Below, piece by piece: positions 8,301 through 15,750 of a stretch of DNA of 33,691 bases. The first letter of the stretch is position 1; the number at the start of each line of letters is the position of its first letter. The stretch lies in the NCBI GenBank assembly GCA_903960945.1, contig CAJCCR010000420.1, forward strand, positions 1 through 33,691, written 5' to 3'. The DNA is from an uncultured Planctomycetaceae bacterium (lineage in GTDB: Bacteria > Planctomycetota > Planctomycetia > Gemmatales > Gemmataceae). The notes under the pieces were generated by a model. The model was not told where the DNA came from and did no database searches. It saw only the letters and a program-made list of their open reading frames with translations. The translations under genes were made by a program, and so were the position numbers.

Positions 8301-9394
8301 CTATCAAGCCTGATGGAAAAAACATCAGAACCAGAACCTTCATTTCCTTCAGCCTGCCATGCAAGAATAAAATTGCCTGAGGAATTCATTCCAACTGCTG
8401 GTTCGACTTGGTCTTTTTGTACTGTATCATTAGGGTCTGTTAGTTGGTAATAAGTATGAGCTTCATCTACGGGATTAATTTCACTGATTGGTGAAGAATA
8501 AGAATAAAGTGTTCCGCTGATCACAATAGATGATTCTTCCTCTCCGCCATCGTCTTCCCCGCCACCTTCCTCTCCTTCACCACCTTGAAGCGGAAGTATT
8601 ACCGGTATAGGTGCAGGCCCAGACCAAGCAATAATAAGCTTGCCGCCATCAGTTTCATTAAAGCCCATGGAAGCAGTTGGTTGTTGCTGGTCACCAGCAC
8701 CAGCGGTAATTTCAAAATCATTATCATTTACAAACATACCTTCACTCATCAAATCGAACTTCCCATACCTTGCATAAATATCGATTCCCGAGACGGTGGA
8801 ATTTTGATCGGATTGCCAGGCAATCGTGAAATTGCCTTCATTATCCATGGCTACTGTCGACCTAGTTTGATTTCCTTCTAAAACGGTGTTTACCATCAAT
8901 TCGTCCGAGACCAATGATAAATTAGTAGTTCCGTCAAAGGTTCCCACCTTATACATGATGTCGTAGGAATCCCCGCCATCAGTTTGGCTTTGCCAAGAAA
9001 TTATGACATTCCCCAAGCCGTCACTTCCCAAAGAGGGGCGGGATTGATTTCCCTGAATCGTATTGTTGACAAGTTGCGGAGCACCCACGGGCGTTCCATC
9101 AGCCATAAAACCTTGGGCATAAACCCCGATTCCGCTGCCATCTGTTCCCAAACTTTCCCACGAAACAACAAAATCCCCATTTTGATTTACAATAGCTACA
9201 CTTGGTGCCCCAGCCTCAGCACCTTGTGAATCAGAAATGGTGAATTGGGGCCCTAAAGGATTGGCGCTGGGGGTAATTCTATTTTCCATGAATTCCAATG
9301 CCGGCCTGAAACGAGAAGGGTGTTTTCTTGAAATGGAATTTGAACCTGAAGCAGAAATCAACTTTTTAAACCAATTTCGTGGTAAAAATCTCAT
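5315..9394 (-). CDS. Large exported surface protein with W-motif repeats and FG-GAP repeats
   Basis: The ATG at 9394 is chosen because AAAGGG lies just upstream and the N-terminus (MRFLPRNWFKK) matches other planctomycete surface proteins; the frame is open to 9466. The product is 1359 residues. Residues 33-42 hold the lineage-specific N-terminal motif (LEFMENRITP, usually LEDRxTP). Residues about 45-900 carry 14 repeats centred on a Trp strand (such as DFVVSWES, FAIAWQT), each followed by an Asp/Gly loop. Residues about 910-1040 resemble a cadherin/RTX-type beta domain (ISGVPDDAVLSAGT). The C-terminal 317 residues contain five FG-GAP/VCBS units with GAGPGGGPH loops and calcium-type DxNxDG sites (DYNGDG, DINQDG, DLNNDG). 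It is probably a secreted or cell-surface adhesion or binding protein. Its upstream region shares an ECF-like motif with the giant DUF11 gene. Confidence 0.85.
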   Translation of the reverse strand: MRFLPRNWFKKLISASGSNSISRKHPSRFRPALEFMENRITPSANPLGPQFTISDSQGAEAGAPSVAIVNQNGDFVVSWESLGTDGSGIGVYAQGFMADGTPVGAPQLVNNTIQGNQSRPSLGSDGLGNVIISWQSQTDGGDSYDIMYKVGTFDGTTNLSLVSDELMVNTVLEGNQTRSTVAMDNEGNFTIAWQSDQNSTVSGIDIYARYGKFDLMSEGMFVNDNDFEITAGAGDQQQPTASMGFNETDGGKLIIAWSGPAPIPVILPLQGGEGEEGGGEDDGGEEESSIVISGTLYSYSSPISEINPVDEAHTYYQLTDPNDTVQKDQVEPAVGMNSSGNFILAWQAEGNEGSGSDVFSIRLDSAGDRLDTANILVNTQTKQPQRTPAVGIDESGNYLVTWQSQKTDAFSWGVVGRAFNSDGSDARDVNDVLNSNDFLINVNEKGPQTTPTISMAPDGKTIVVWAGPFVPSHGGESGAEGTEEEGIEGSGGHQPSLFGRIFDSAGSVDRSPGADALNVNGLEFQISVVGAGEDTPNAATALSDGNFIVAWASFENPEDASGYGIYGQIVAPDGTLIGAKFLINQTTLGYQTHPVVSALPNGGFAVVWQSEVRGELENDPSVESIFGRIFTNDGSGTIVGGEEFSCIPPEKMGNQTHPTIASDSQGNFIVAWESDAQESDEDITEIYAQRFSATGTATGAIFRVNTNTATSQVSPKVAMNANGQFAIAWVSDHNIANDENDTEKSIFVRWFNADGVAPNPEFLATVYVKDAQEAPSIGIDAAGDMVVAWQSINQATGTGPSWDVFARQFRPDGTSPQAQEFQVNETSPKPQRFASIGVDQFGRFAIAWQTIEQDGSSWGIYQRQFRADATPESGEQLVNSVTSGPQILPVYARNSTGNYGLFWSGTMGENVDGLGGRSYGINQGPNGPNMEGPNGLNGNERSQIKVPIQISKSNQDLLETLSVVISGVPDDAVLSAGTKQSNGEWLLTPEQLDGLSIVLANEAAITLTVVGIATEVKTGLQASTILSIPLVANDIDGKGQNGNFNYLFVGGSTVNQYDSNNQVIRQFDVFPGFTGSLQVASGDITGDGYSDVVIGAGQGGGPHIRAFDGLTGAEISSFFAYDPSFLGGVSVSIGDYNGDGLGEIITGAGPGGGPHVKIFNPFTREPIASFFAYDLSFTGGVSVSSADINQDGIFDIITGAGPGGGPHVRVFNGSNLSILKEFLAYDPSFTGGVFVSAGIIGIGAINTSSVDDAANNVFKIITGPGAGGGPNVKIWDYETLNLDRDFMEFSDSSTNGDDLFSGGIRVGISDLNNDGVEDLVTGAGPGGGPRVKVYSGLNYEILSDFFSDDQDYKKGIFVG

Positions 9395-9847
9395 GTTTAA
9401 CCCTTTCAATAAAAAATGTGAAATTGGGACATCGCTAAACAGGAAATGAATGTTTGGCGATACCACCTTGCTAATTAATCAACGGTGTTCGCAACTTAAA
9501 CATGCCAAAAAAAATTGATTTTTATAAAAGCGACTGTTTTTGAAATTAGTTTTTCGAATGCAATCAATGAGCCCAGAATGTTTATTACCCAACGAGTGTT
9601 AAACATTAAACCAATCGTATAAAAATTATAAATTATTTTAGTTTGAGTTTTATTCTTGAGCCTACCGAAGAGGGGAAGTGCATTTGCCAAACAAGTTATT
9701 AAATCAAATTATTGTAATTCGTTTTTTGGCATCTACACTTTGTAGAACGATTAACAGCTATTAATCTGAGTTGCTTGAAACTAACTTGTGGATCTTATTT
9801 AACTAGGTGAATTATTATTTAAAGCCATTTGCATTTATGCTTTTACA
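9395..9847. other. 453-bp intergenic region, AT-rich
   Basis: It holds the leader and putative promoter of the FG-GAP gene in its first 125 bp. The remainder is AT-rich, with no RNA gene or supported ORF seen, and contains the 3' flank of the acyltransferase gene. The small ORF on the minus strand at 9496-9690 has no ribosome binding site or recognisable domain. Confidence 0.5.
9480..9517 (-). promoter_or_regulatory. Putative ECF-type promoter of the FG-GAP surface protein
   Basis: On the minus strand an eight-T run is followed by GGCAT (9502-9506), exactly 17 bp, then CGTTG (9480-9484), about 90 bp before the start codon. The same architecture (T run, GGCAA, 17 bp, CGTTG) occurs before the giant DUF11 gene. 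ECF sigma-factor promoters typically have GGAAC, 16-17 bp, CGT; assignment to that class is inference. Confidence 0.5.
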
Positions 9848-11548
9848 CTAAGCTTTACGGAACCAAGGCATTATTCGGCCATTCAAAAGCCATCCAATCC
9901 AAGTCGAACGAACCAGCAAATGATAACTGACAAGAAGCAGGGTGATCGTCGCAATATTGATCAGTAGGAATTTTAATAAAGAATTAATAGGCAATTCTCT
10001 AACAAGGAATTGCAACACTAACACTAAAGGCAGATGTACAATATAAATCCAATAAGAAGAATCCGATAAATATCGAATGAACATGTTTTCTTTCTTGATG
10101 AGTGCATGAAACATACCCATCATTCCAAATACCATGTTCCATATTAAAAGTGTTTGCATCAAAAGGTTCAAAGGTAAGTTGTCCTTGAATACAATTTCTG
10201 CAGGAAAAATCATGAACAAAGCTAATGGCAGCATGATGTACCAAAAGCGTGTGAGTTTACAGGCGTAATCATTTAAGTCAAAGTAGATCAAGCCGAAGCT
10301 GAAAAAGATCATGTAATAAAACAACATGTGTGGGGGTGGGAGTATCCCGGTATAAGTATCAGGGCCAAGTATTTCACCCATAAGGCAAAGTGGTAACAAA
10401 GGTGCTGGGATTAAAATATAAAGCATTGTCTTTTTAAGGATGCGCATGGCGTTGGTGTTTAAATTGCGAAATAAAAGGGACCCCAGATTGAAAAAAAGCA
10501 GAAATAATGGAAGCATCCAACAGAGAAACCAAAGAAACCAGAGGTGATGAAAAATACTAGTTTTAAATAAATGAACTGGTTTGTTACCGAAATTTATCTG
10601 AAAAGAAGTTGAAGTAACCCAAGATTGATAGCGTTTATAAAATCCCATTTGTTCTTTTGGTTTGTCTATTTCGACTGTATTGGATTGATTTTTTGAAGCG
10701 GGTGTTAAAAACTGGTTTAACAATAATCTGCTGCGAACACTAATTCTTCCTGAAGTTAAATCAGTTTCAGTGGGTGGTTGAATGCCAAGAATATTCAAAA
10801 TTGAGGTTGTGGTATTGGGATCTGCAAAAGTACCTTCCAGAGCGGTAAAGCCTGCTTTGCTGACTTTGCTGGCATTGGCACCATTGAATAATAGAAGTTT
10901 TACAATTTCATCTCTGCCGAAAAAAGCTGCGCCATGCAGTGCGGTGGTATCATCCTTGTTAGTTGAATTTACATCTGCCCCTAGCTTGATTAATGCGGAA
11001 ACTGTTTCGAGATCTCCTATCATTGCAGCCCATGAAAGAGGAGTTACCCCTAATTTTTTGTCTGGTTTTTCAACTTCACCGGGGTTGATGAGGTATAGAT
11101 TGATGGTTTTTCTGTCGCCTTTGCGGATTGCCCCTGCGAGCGAATTTTCATCCAAGTGCACACTTATCGAACCTGCTTTGACTGTTTCATTTGAAACATA
11201 ACTTAATAGTGGAATAATGGTGAAACACCCAATCAAGCAAGGTAGAAGAATGCGGAGTGTCCTTTGTAAAATCAATGATTTGATATTTCTTTTCCGGTAA
11301 ATCAGCATGGTAAAATAACCACTCAGTAGAAAAAACAAGGGCATTCGAAAGCTATGTACGAGTACTATGAAAAAAATAAAAATGGGAGGTTGTGTAATAT
11401 CCTGAACAGGCCAGGGAAGTGAAACAAAAGTTAAGGATGCATGCAATCCAATACCAAGAAACATGGCAAATGCACGCAAGGCATCCAAGTCATGTCTGCG
11501 ATTTTGAATTTGAATTTCTGGTGTTTCAAGTGTGATATTTTGGCTCAA
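9848..11548 (-). CDS. Membrane acyltransferase (acyltransferase-3 family) with inserted ankyrin repeats
   Basis: 566 residues, read from a TTG at 11548 with AGGA 7 bp upstream; no ATG precedes the conserved region. The N-terminal RRHDLDALRAFAMFLGIGLHA (conserved Arg and His36) and FRMPLFFLLSGYF (68-80) are the signature of acyltransferase-3 membrane O-acyltransferases, of the OpgC/MdoC-like type. FHHLWFLWFLCWM (333-345) resumes the family pattern, and several membrane helices follow to the end. Between them, residues about 134-259 form roughly three to four ankyrin repeats (GVTPLSWAAMIGDLETVSAL; TTALHGAAFFGRDEIVKLLL; GFTALEG). If the N-terminus is cytoplasmic, three preceding helices would put the ankyrin block outside the inner membrane. 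The gene starts 21 bp after the alginate-lyase-like gene, suggesting an operon that acylates and cleaves one polysaccharide. Confidence 0.85.
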   Translation of the reverse strand: MSQNITLETPEIQIQNRRHDLDALRAFAMFLGIGLHASLTFVSLPWPVQDITQPPIFIFFIVLVHSFRMPLFFLLSGYFTMLIYRKRNIKSLILQRTLRILLPCLIGCFTIIPLLSYVSNETVKAGSISVHLDENSLAGAIRKGDRKTINLYLINPGEVEKPDKKLGVTPLSWAAMIGDLETVSALIKLGADVNSTNKDDTTALHGAAFFGRDEIVKLLLFNGANASKVSKAGFTALEGTFADPNTTTSILNILGIQPPTETDLTSGRISVRSRLLLNQFLTPASKNQSNTVEIDKPKEQMGFYKRYQSWVTSTSFQINFGNKPVHLFKTSIFHHLWFLWFLCWMLPLFLLFFNLGSLLFRNLNTNAMRILKKTMLYILIPAPLLPLCLMGEILGPDTYTGILPPPHMLFYYMIFFSFGLIYFDLNDYACKLTRFWYIMLPLALFMIFPAEIVFKDNLPLNLLMQTLLIWNMVFGMMGMFHALIKKENMFIRYLSDSSYWIYIVHLPLVLVLQFLVRELPINSLLKFLLINIATITLLLVSYHLLVRSTWIGWLLNGRIMPWFRKA

Positions 11549-11569
11549 CGGCGGTCCTAAAAATAAAAA

Positions 11570-12661
11570 TTACTTATCGCGGGCAGCGTTAATTACAAAT
11601 TGCCACGATGGATAATTCGACGCTGTACGGGCATTAGCTTGGCAATAGACTTCGGAAAGATTTTTATCAAAGGCTGCAGCAAGTTCTAAAGTGTGCCCGC
11701 CTTTTTTGGGATCAAAAAGATGACCAGCTTTATAGTTTTCATCCCCAGATTCAGCGCGCTTGCGGTCGAAAGCTACAGATGATTTGACAAACTCGGCATG
11801 TTTTTTTTCGCCCGAACAAAAAGGCAGAAGAAACTTGACCGATTTTTCCAATGATGCACCACTTTTTGATTTGTAGGTATAAAGATTGGTCCCATTGTTA
11901 TTGGCCGCTATCGCAAGTTCCAGCAAGGGTTCCACATCGTAGCAGTGGTAATGCAATGCATCGCGTTCGTGAAAATCAATACTTGATCCATCAGGCCTGA
12001 GATTTACCTCGACCTGTCTTTTGAAACTTTCGATTGCATAATCGATGTATTTCTTTTCTGAAAGGGTGTAACCAATCAACCCAACGATTTTAAGGCGGTG
12101 GCTCTGCCAATTATTTTTAGATATACCATCCCCTTTTCTTGCATGCATCAAGCCGATGGCAATTTGAGTGTCCGCTACTTTGCGCAACCAGGTTTGGGCT
12201 ATTTTTTTTTCTGCATTTGAAAACGTCGCTTGTGTGAGGTCAAAAGCGAAGAAAAGATCATCTAGGCTTGTTTCATCAATTGGATTACCCGTTGGGATAT
12301 TTTGTTGCGACCAAGCCAGTATGAATTCGCGTGCCTTATCTGCGTATTGGGTATCGCCTGTTGCAGCGAAAATGTAAGCGAAGAAATACATTTTACGCAT
12401 ATCTCCTAGGCTTTCGCGAGTTTTGATTGCAAGAGGATCGGTCTTAAGTTTGCCTTCGCCCTGGATGATCCGTATAGGATTTGGCTTATCATTAATTGCT
12501 TTGTCTGCAGCGCGTTTTAAGGTTTCAAAACGGGCCTTGGCATCTTTGTCAGTTTTAATTAATTCCATCAACTTGGTGCGTTGCTGGGCGTTAAGACTGA
12601 TGGGGTTTTCTGCCGCCGCTAGGGCTATAGCAAGTGCACATAGTAGGACTATTGTTTTCAT
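11570..12661 (-). CDS. Exported alginate-lyase-like polysaccharide lyase
   Basis: 363 residues with a signal peptide (MKTIVLLCALAIALAAA). The protein is largely helical, as expected for the alpha/alpha-barrel of the alginate lyase (PL5/AlgL-like) superfamily. NNWQSHR at 183-189 fits the conserved Asn-Asn-x-x-x-His catalytic segment, and DGSSIDFHERDALHYHCY (224-241) fits the second conserved block with Arg233, His237, His239 and Tyr241. These enzymes cleave uronate polymers by beta-elimination in the periplasm or outside the cell. The substrate is inferred to be an acidic polysaccharide, not proven alginate. It is the first gene of a unit with the ankyrin-containing acyltransferase 21 bp downstream. 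Confidence 0.82.
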   Translation of the reverse strand: MKTIVLLCALAIALAAAENPISLNAQQRTKLMELIKTDKDAKARFETLKRAADKAINDKPNPIRIIQGEGKLKTDPLAIKTRESLGDMRKMYFFAYIFAATGDTQYADKAREFILAWSQQNIPTGNPIDETSLDDLFFAFDLTQATFSNAEKKIAQTWLRKVADTQIAIGLMHARKGDGISKNNWQSHRLKIVGLIGYTLSEKKYIDYAIESFKRQVEVNLRPDGSSIDFHERDALHYHCYDVEPLLELAIAANNNGTNLYTYKSKSGASLEKSVKFLLPFCSGEKKHAEFVKSSVAFDRKRAESGDENYKAGHLFDPKKGGHTLELAAAFDKNLSEVYCQANARTASNYPSWQFVINAARDK

Positions 12662-12956
12662 GCCTTAATTAAACTTCACTTTTTCTTGATTGTCAAATGC
12701 GTTTAAGGGTCATGATTGAAGCCGGTAATAGGGTGCCTAAATAAAAGGTTAGATCGCAATATAAAATTTATTTTATTGAATTTGCTGTACAAAAAATGAA
12801 GAGAGGTAAAGTTATGTTATAGCGGGACTGATTCTTTTTTTTGCAAAGAACTTTGCACCAAAAAATTAATGAAAGAACCACCCTTAATATAACGTAATGT
12901 TTTTAAGGGTGGTCATATAACCAATAAAGCAAGTAATGCTTACCTGATGACTAAGC
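12662..12956. other. Intergenic region with two hairpins
   Basis: It contains the TGCAAAG-AA-CTTTGCA palindrome (12842-12857) and a strong hairpin at 12877-12913. The portion next to the lyase start (12662-12750) presumably holds its promoter. No ORF with a ribosome binding site and useful length was found. Confidence 0.4.
12877..12913 (-). terminator. Hairpin terminator of the small membrane protein gene
   Basis: A perfect 11-bp stem, ACCACCCTTAA (12877-12887) with TTAAGGGTGGT (12903-12913), closes a 15-nt loop. On the minus strand it is followed by a T-rich tract that includes TTTTTT. It lies 44 bp past the stop of the minus-strand gene 12957-13184. Confidence 0.6.
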
Positions 12957-13184
12957 TTACTTACCTGATGATTCCTTGGCAAAGTGGGATAGCCTGTGGC
13001 TAAGAATTAAAAAAGTGGGTGCCCATAGTCCCACGAAAATTCCAAATCTTTCAGCATGTGCTTTGGCATCTGGTAAATCAGAACCGCCCTTAAGGTACCA
13101 AATTGCGATGGAACCAATGATGCTTGCAAAGCCAGCGAAAAAACATACGTGACCAAGCAATGCTGCAGGTTTAGACAAATTCAT
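12957..13184 (-). CDS. Small two-helix membrane protein
   Basis: 75 residues from the ATG at 13184; a GTG four codons upstream is the alternative. The ATG is preferred because a GAGTGAG stretch lies 8-14 bp ahead of it. Two hydrophobic segments are visible: AALLGHVCFFAGFASIIGSI, and FGIFVGLWAPTFLILSHRL near the end. They are joined by a hydrophilic loop (KGGSDLPDAKAHAERF). I do not recognise a family. It stands alone, with its own hairpin terminator downstream and a divergent gene upstream. Confidence 0.6.
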   Translation of the reverse strand: MNLSKPAALLGHVCFFAGFASIIGSIAIWYLKGGSDLPDAKAHAERFGIFVGLWAPTFLILSHRLSHFAKESSGK

Positions 13185-13429
13185 AATAGTGCTCACTCAA
13201 AGACTATGTTTAGAGATTGGTAAGGGCCAACTTGACGCTTGTAAAGTTTTAATCTCAATATTGATAAATTCATTGTAACAGAAATAGTGGGATTTTTTGT
13301 TAAAAAGCAACTGAAATTAGTAAATTTTAAATTGTAGGTGATAGGTAGATTGTGATTAATTAATGAAGATCTTATTACAAAATAACAAAGATCCGTCTAA
13401 TCGATGGCCATTTAATAAAAGGTAAAATC

Positions 13430-14020
13430 ATGTTAAGTCGTAAAACCTATTTTATTAGAGAGCATGTAGGCGTGTTCAAGCTTTCTGATACTTATGATAT
13501 TCTTGACCCTGAAACCCATGAACAATTAGGAATAGCCAAGGAAAAGTCGGGCACGCTCGTTCATGTATTGCGCTTCTTAGTGGGAAAAAGAATCCTGCCA
13601 ACGAAGGTTTTTGTTTATGAAGGGTCTGATTTTGATGATCCATCAAGGTTATTGTTCTCTATTCAAAAGGGATACACATTCCTTAGATCAAAGGTTGATA
13701 TATGTGATGCCAATGGGGTAGTGCTGGGCTGGCTTAAAAGCAAATTATTTAGCATTGGTGGAGCGTTTTATGTTTACGATTCTTCAGGAAATGAAGTTGC
13801 ATTGGTGCAGGGAAATTGGGTTGGATGGACTTTTAAATTCCTTGATAAAGAACAAAACGAAATAGGAACAATTACAAAGAAGTGGGCCGGTGTAGGAAAA
13901 GAAATGTTCACCTCTGCAGATAATTACATGATCGCTTTAAATGATGAGCCTTCCCCCGCTAAAGCAATTTTAATGCTAGCAGCAGGCCTTGCAGTGGATA
14001 TCATTTATAAAGAAAAGTAA
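13430..14020 (+). CDS. Phospholipid-scramblase/LURP-one-like protein
   Basis: 196 residues with AAAGGT before the ATG. The pattern of short beta strands (FKLSDTYDILDPETHEQLG; CDANGVVLGWLKSKLFSIGG; FYVYDSSGNEVALVQGNWVG) and the segment EIGTITKKWAGVGKEMFTSA followed by a hydrophobic C-terminal helix are typical of the Tubby-like C-terminal fold shared by LURP-one and scramblase families. Bacterial members have no settled function; membrane or lipid association is likely from the final helix (AILMLAAGLAVDIIY). No signal peptide is seen. The HELGH gene starts 60 bp downstream on the same strand and may be co-transcribed. Confidence 0.75.
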   Translation: MLSRKTYFIREHVGVFKLSDTYDILDPETHEQLGIAKEKSGTLVHVLRFLVGKRILPTKVFVYEGSDFDDPSRLLFSIQKGYTFLRSKVDICDANGVVLGWLKSKLFSIGGAFYVYDSSGNEVALVQGNWVGWTFKFLDKEQNEIGTITKKWAGVGKEMFTSADNYMIALNDEPSPAKAILMLAAGLAVDIIYKEK

Positions 14021-14080
14021 TCAGCCAAAGTTTTCTAAAGATTGTTGTTGGTTGCTATAAACCAGCGGCGGAGCGTTTGC

Positions 14081-14950
14081 ATGAACCATAAAAGTATCCT
14101 TCTCAGTCTTTCATTCATTTTATGTTTTACAAGCATGGGTGCACTCGCATTCCCGTCTGAAGGAATTCCCCTACCCCAACAATTGGTATTTCGAATAGAA
14201 GCTGGGGGATGGGGTGGTGCATCGCCAGAGGATATTCGCAGGGTTCTCGAATCCACAGGGCGGGAGTTGCTGAAGCATATTCCGCAGAACAAGATCATCC
14301 GCATCTATGTTGTAGCTTCAGATACTGTGCCTCAAGTTGATTTTAAAAGGGCGGCAAATGGGGAATTCACAGTTCGGTTGGCTGTTAAGGGTCGTTTTTG
14401 GGCGCAGCTTGCTTTTCAGTTTGGTCATGAACTTGGCCATATTGTTTCTCACTATGAACGCATAAACGATAATAAGATTGGGAATGAGAATAAGTGGTTT
14501 GAAGAAACGGTTGGTGAGGTGGCTTCATTATTTGTGTTAGCGCAAATGGCAGAAACATGGAAGACTGATCCACCTTATATGAATTGGAAAAGTTTTGCGC
14601 CTGCCCTTAAAGAGTATCTCGATAAATTGTTAAAAGATACCGAGATACCAACCGTAGAAAAAATGCCCCAGTGGTTTAATGATAACCGTCCAGCTCTAAA
14701 AGCTGATCCCCATCTTCGTGTTCGCAATCGAGTTGTTGCGATCCATATTTTTAAAATGCTAGAGCGTGATCCCAGCCAGTGGGAAGCTTTTCGCTACCTA
14801 AACCTTGGTAGGCCTGATGCCACTAATAGTTTTGAAAGCTTTTTGGATAACTGGTATTTCAGCGCACCGAAGAACAACAAGGCCTTTGTCAAGGAAGTTG
14901 CGAATCTCCTCGGAATAAAAAGCAAGCTGATTAATGATAATGCTAAATGA
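14081..14950 (+). CDS. Secreted putative zinc metallopeptidase (HELGH)
   Basis: The ATG at 14081 is chosen because it begins a signal peptide (MNHKSILLSLSFILCFTSMG, cleavage near ALA) with GGAG upstream; the frame is open from 14042. The product is 289 residues. HELGH at 116-120 supplies two zinc ligands and the catalytic Glu, and the downstream helix WFEETVGEVASLF has Glu141, Glu142 and Glu146 as candidates for the third ligand, giving a gluzincin-like arrangement. The rest shows no family I recognise. It probably acts in the periplasm or outside the cell. It converges on the DUF4440-like gene 58 bp away. Confidence 0.75.
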   Translation: MNHKSILLSLSFILCFTSMGALAFPSEGIPLPQQLVFRIEAGGWGGASPEDIRRVLESTGRELLKHIPQNKIIRIYVVASDTVPQVDFKRAANGEFTVRLAVKGRFWAQLAFQFGHELGHIVSHYERINDNKIGNENKWFEETVGEVASLFVLAQMAETWKTDPPYMNWKSFAPALKEYLDKLLKDTEIPTVEKMPQWFNDNRPALKADPHLRVRNRVVAIHIFKMLERDPSQWEAFRYLNLGRPDATNSFESFLDNWYFSAPKNNKAFVKEVANLLGIKSKLINDNAK

Positions 14951-15008
14951 TAAAAGTTCATTACCTGAACATTTTTGTTTTAGTGATGAACTCTAACAAA
15001 ATTGATTA

Positions 15009-15503
15009 CTATTTTACCGGTACACTCGAGGCATGGCCGCTGACGCATTGCCATTTGCCTTCTTTTAGAACCCAAACATTGGTGAAGCGGGACAATCTTT
15101 CGAAAGGCTTGCCGTCCTTATCCGTGCCTACTTCTTTGTAGTCGCCGATATCAACTGCAACTGTTCCGCCACCATAAACACGAACATCAATCGAGCCAGC
15201 CACTGCAGAAGTAAGTTTTTCTGTACTATTTTTCATGCCCGCGATTCCTTCTGTTTTGTTGAACCTTTTTCCATTTGGTTCGACATAGATGAAATCGGTT
15301 GCCCAGATTCGTTCAAGAATGCTGGCATCGCCCTTAAGCATTGCAGTAGACCAATCGGTGGAGAGTTCCTTAATAATGGCAACGATACTTTCCTGAGATT
15401 TATTTCTGGTACGTTTGGGCGCTTGAGCAAATGATTCTGAAGCAATGGTCGTAGTAATAATAAATACTGCAATTACTTTAAGTATGGAAAACTTGGTGGT
15501 CAT
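15009..15503 (-). CDS. Secreted DUF4440/SnoaL-like protein
   Basis: 164 residues with a signal peptide (MTTKFSILKVIAVFIITTTI, cleavage near SFA). The mature part begins with a helix (IVAIIKELSTDWSTAMLKGD) followed by ILERIWATDFIYVEPNGKRF and later ends with RFTNVWVLKEGKWQCVSGHA, the classic order of DUF4440 proteins in the NTF2-like superfamily. The conserved 'D.I.V.PNG' and 'W...G.W..V..H' positions are present. Members may bind small molecules or act as isomerase-like enzymes; no specific role can be given here. Confidence 0.85.
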   Translation of the reverse strand: MTTKFSILKVIAVFIITTTIASESFAQAPKRTRNKSQESIVAIIKELSTDWSTAMLKGDASILERIWATDFIYVEPNGKRFNKTEGIAGMKNSTEKLTSAVAGSIDVRVYGGGTVAVDIGDYKEVGTDKDGKPFERLSRFTNVWVLKEGKWQCVSGHASSVPVK

Positions 15504-15635
15504 GTTTGTCTCTTTTGGGTTTTTAAGTCAAATAACAGGTGCCTGGCATAATTGCCAAAGGGGATAATGGCATATTGCTTCAAAAAACACAACCATCCTT
15601 TATCAATGATCTAAGGGTTTAAATATTAATTATAA

Positions 15636-15740
15636 GATGGGCATCAGGGAGGCAGGCGTTATACCCTAACCGATGAAGGTTATCTGCTGTTGAAGCGCTG
15701 GGTGGATAATCAGCCCGTGTTTCAAAAAAAGAAAGAGTAG
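15636..15740 (+). pseudogene. Possible 3' remnant of a lost gene
   Basis: A short open stretch without a start codon reads as a plausible protein tail (GGRRYTLTDEGYLLLKRW, then VDNQPVF and a lysine-rich end) and stops at TAG 15738-15740. Its composition looks coding, with a winged-helix-like flavour, but no upstream continuation is visible in any frame. It sits just past the stop of the HMA-like gene. It could be chance. Confidence 0.25.
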
Positions 15741-15750
15741 TTGAAAGCGT

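Noticed and set aside
9480-9517. Sigma-54 promoter (TTGGCA...TTGC)
   Set aside because: The GG to GC distance is 12 rather than 10 bp, and the partner element at 30936-30972 lacks the GC, so the ECF-like reading fits both sites better.
9496-9690. 64-codon ORF on the minus strand
   Set aside because: AT-rich composition, no ribosome binding site or domain, and it overlaps the putative promoter of the FG-GAP gene.
10782-11201. 139-codon ORF on the plus strand
   Set aside because: Antisense to the ankyrin part of the acyltransferase, which has clear family motifs on the other strand.
14947-15141. 64-codon ORF overlapping the end of the HELGH gene
   Set aside because: It runs antisense into the DUF4440-like gene and has no recognisable domain.
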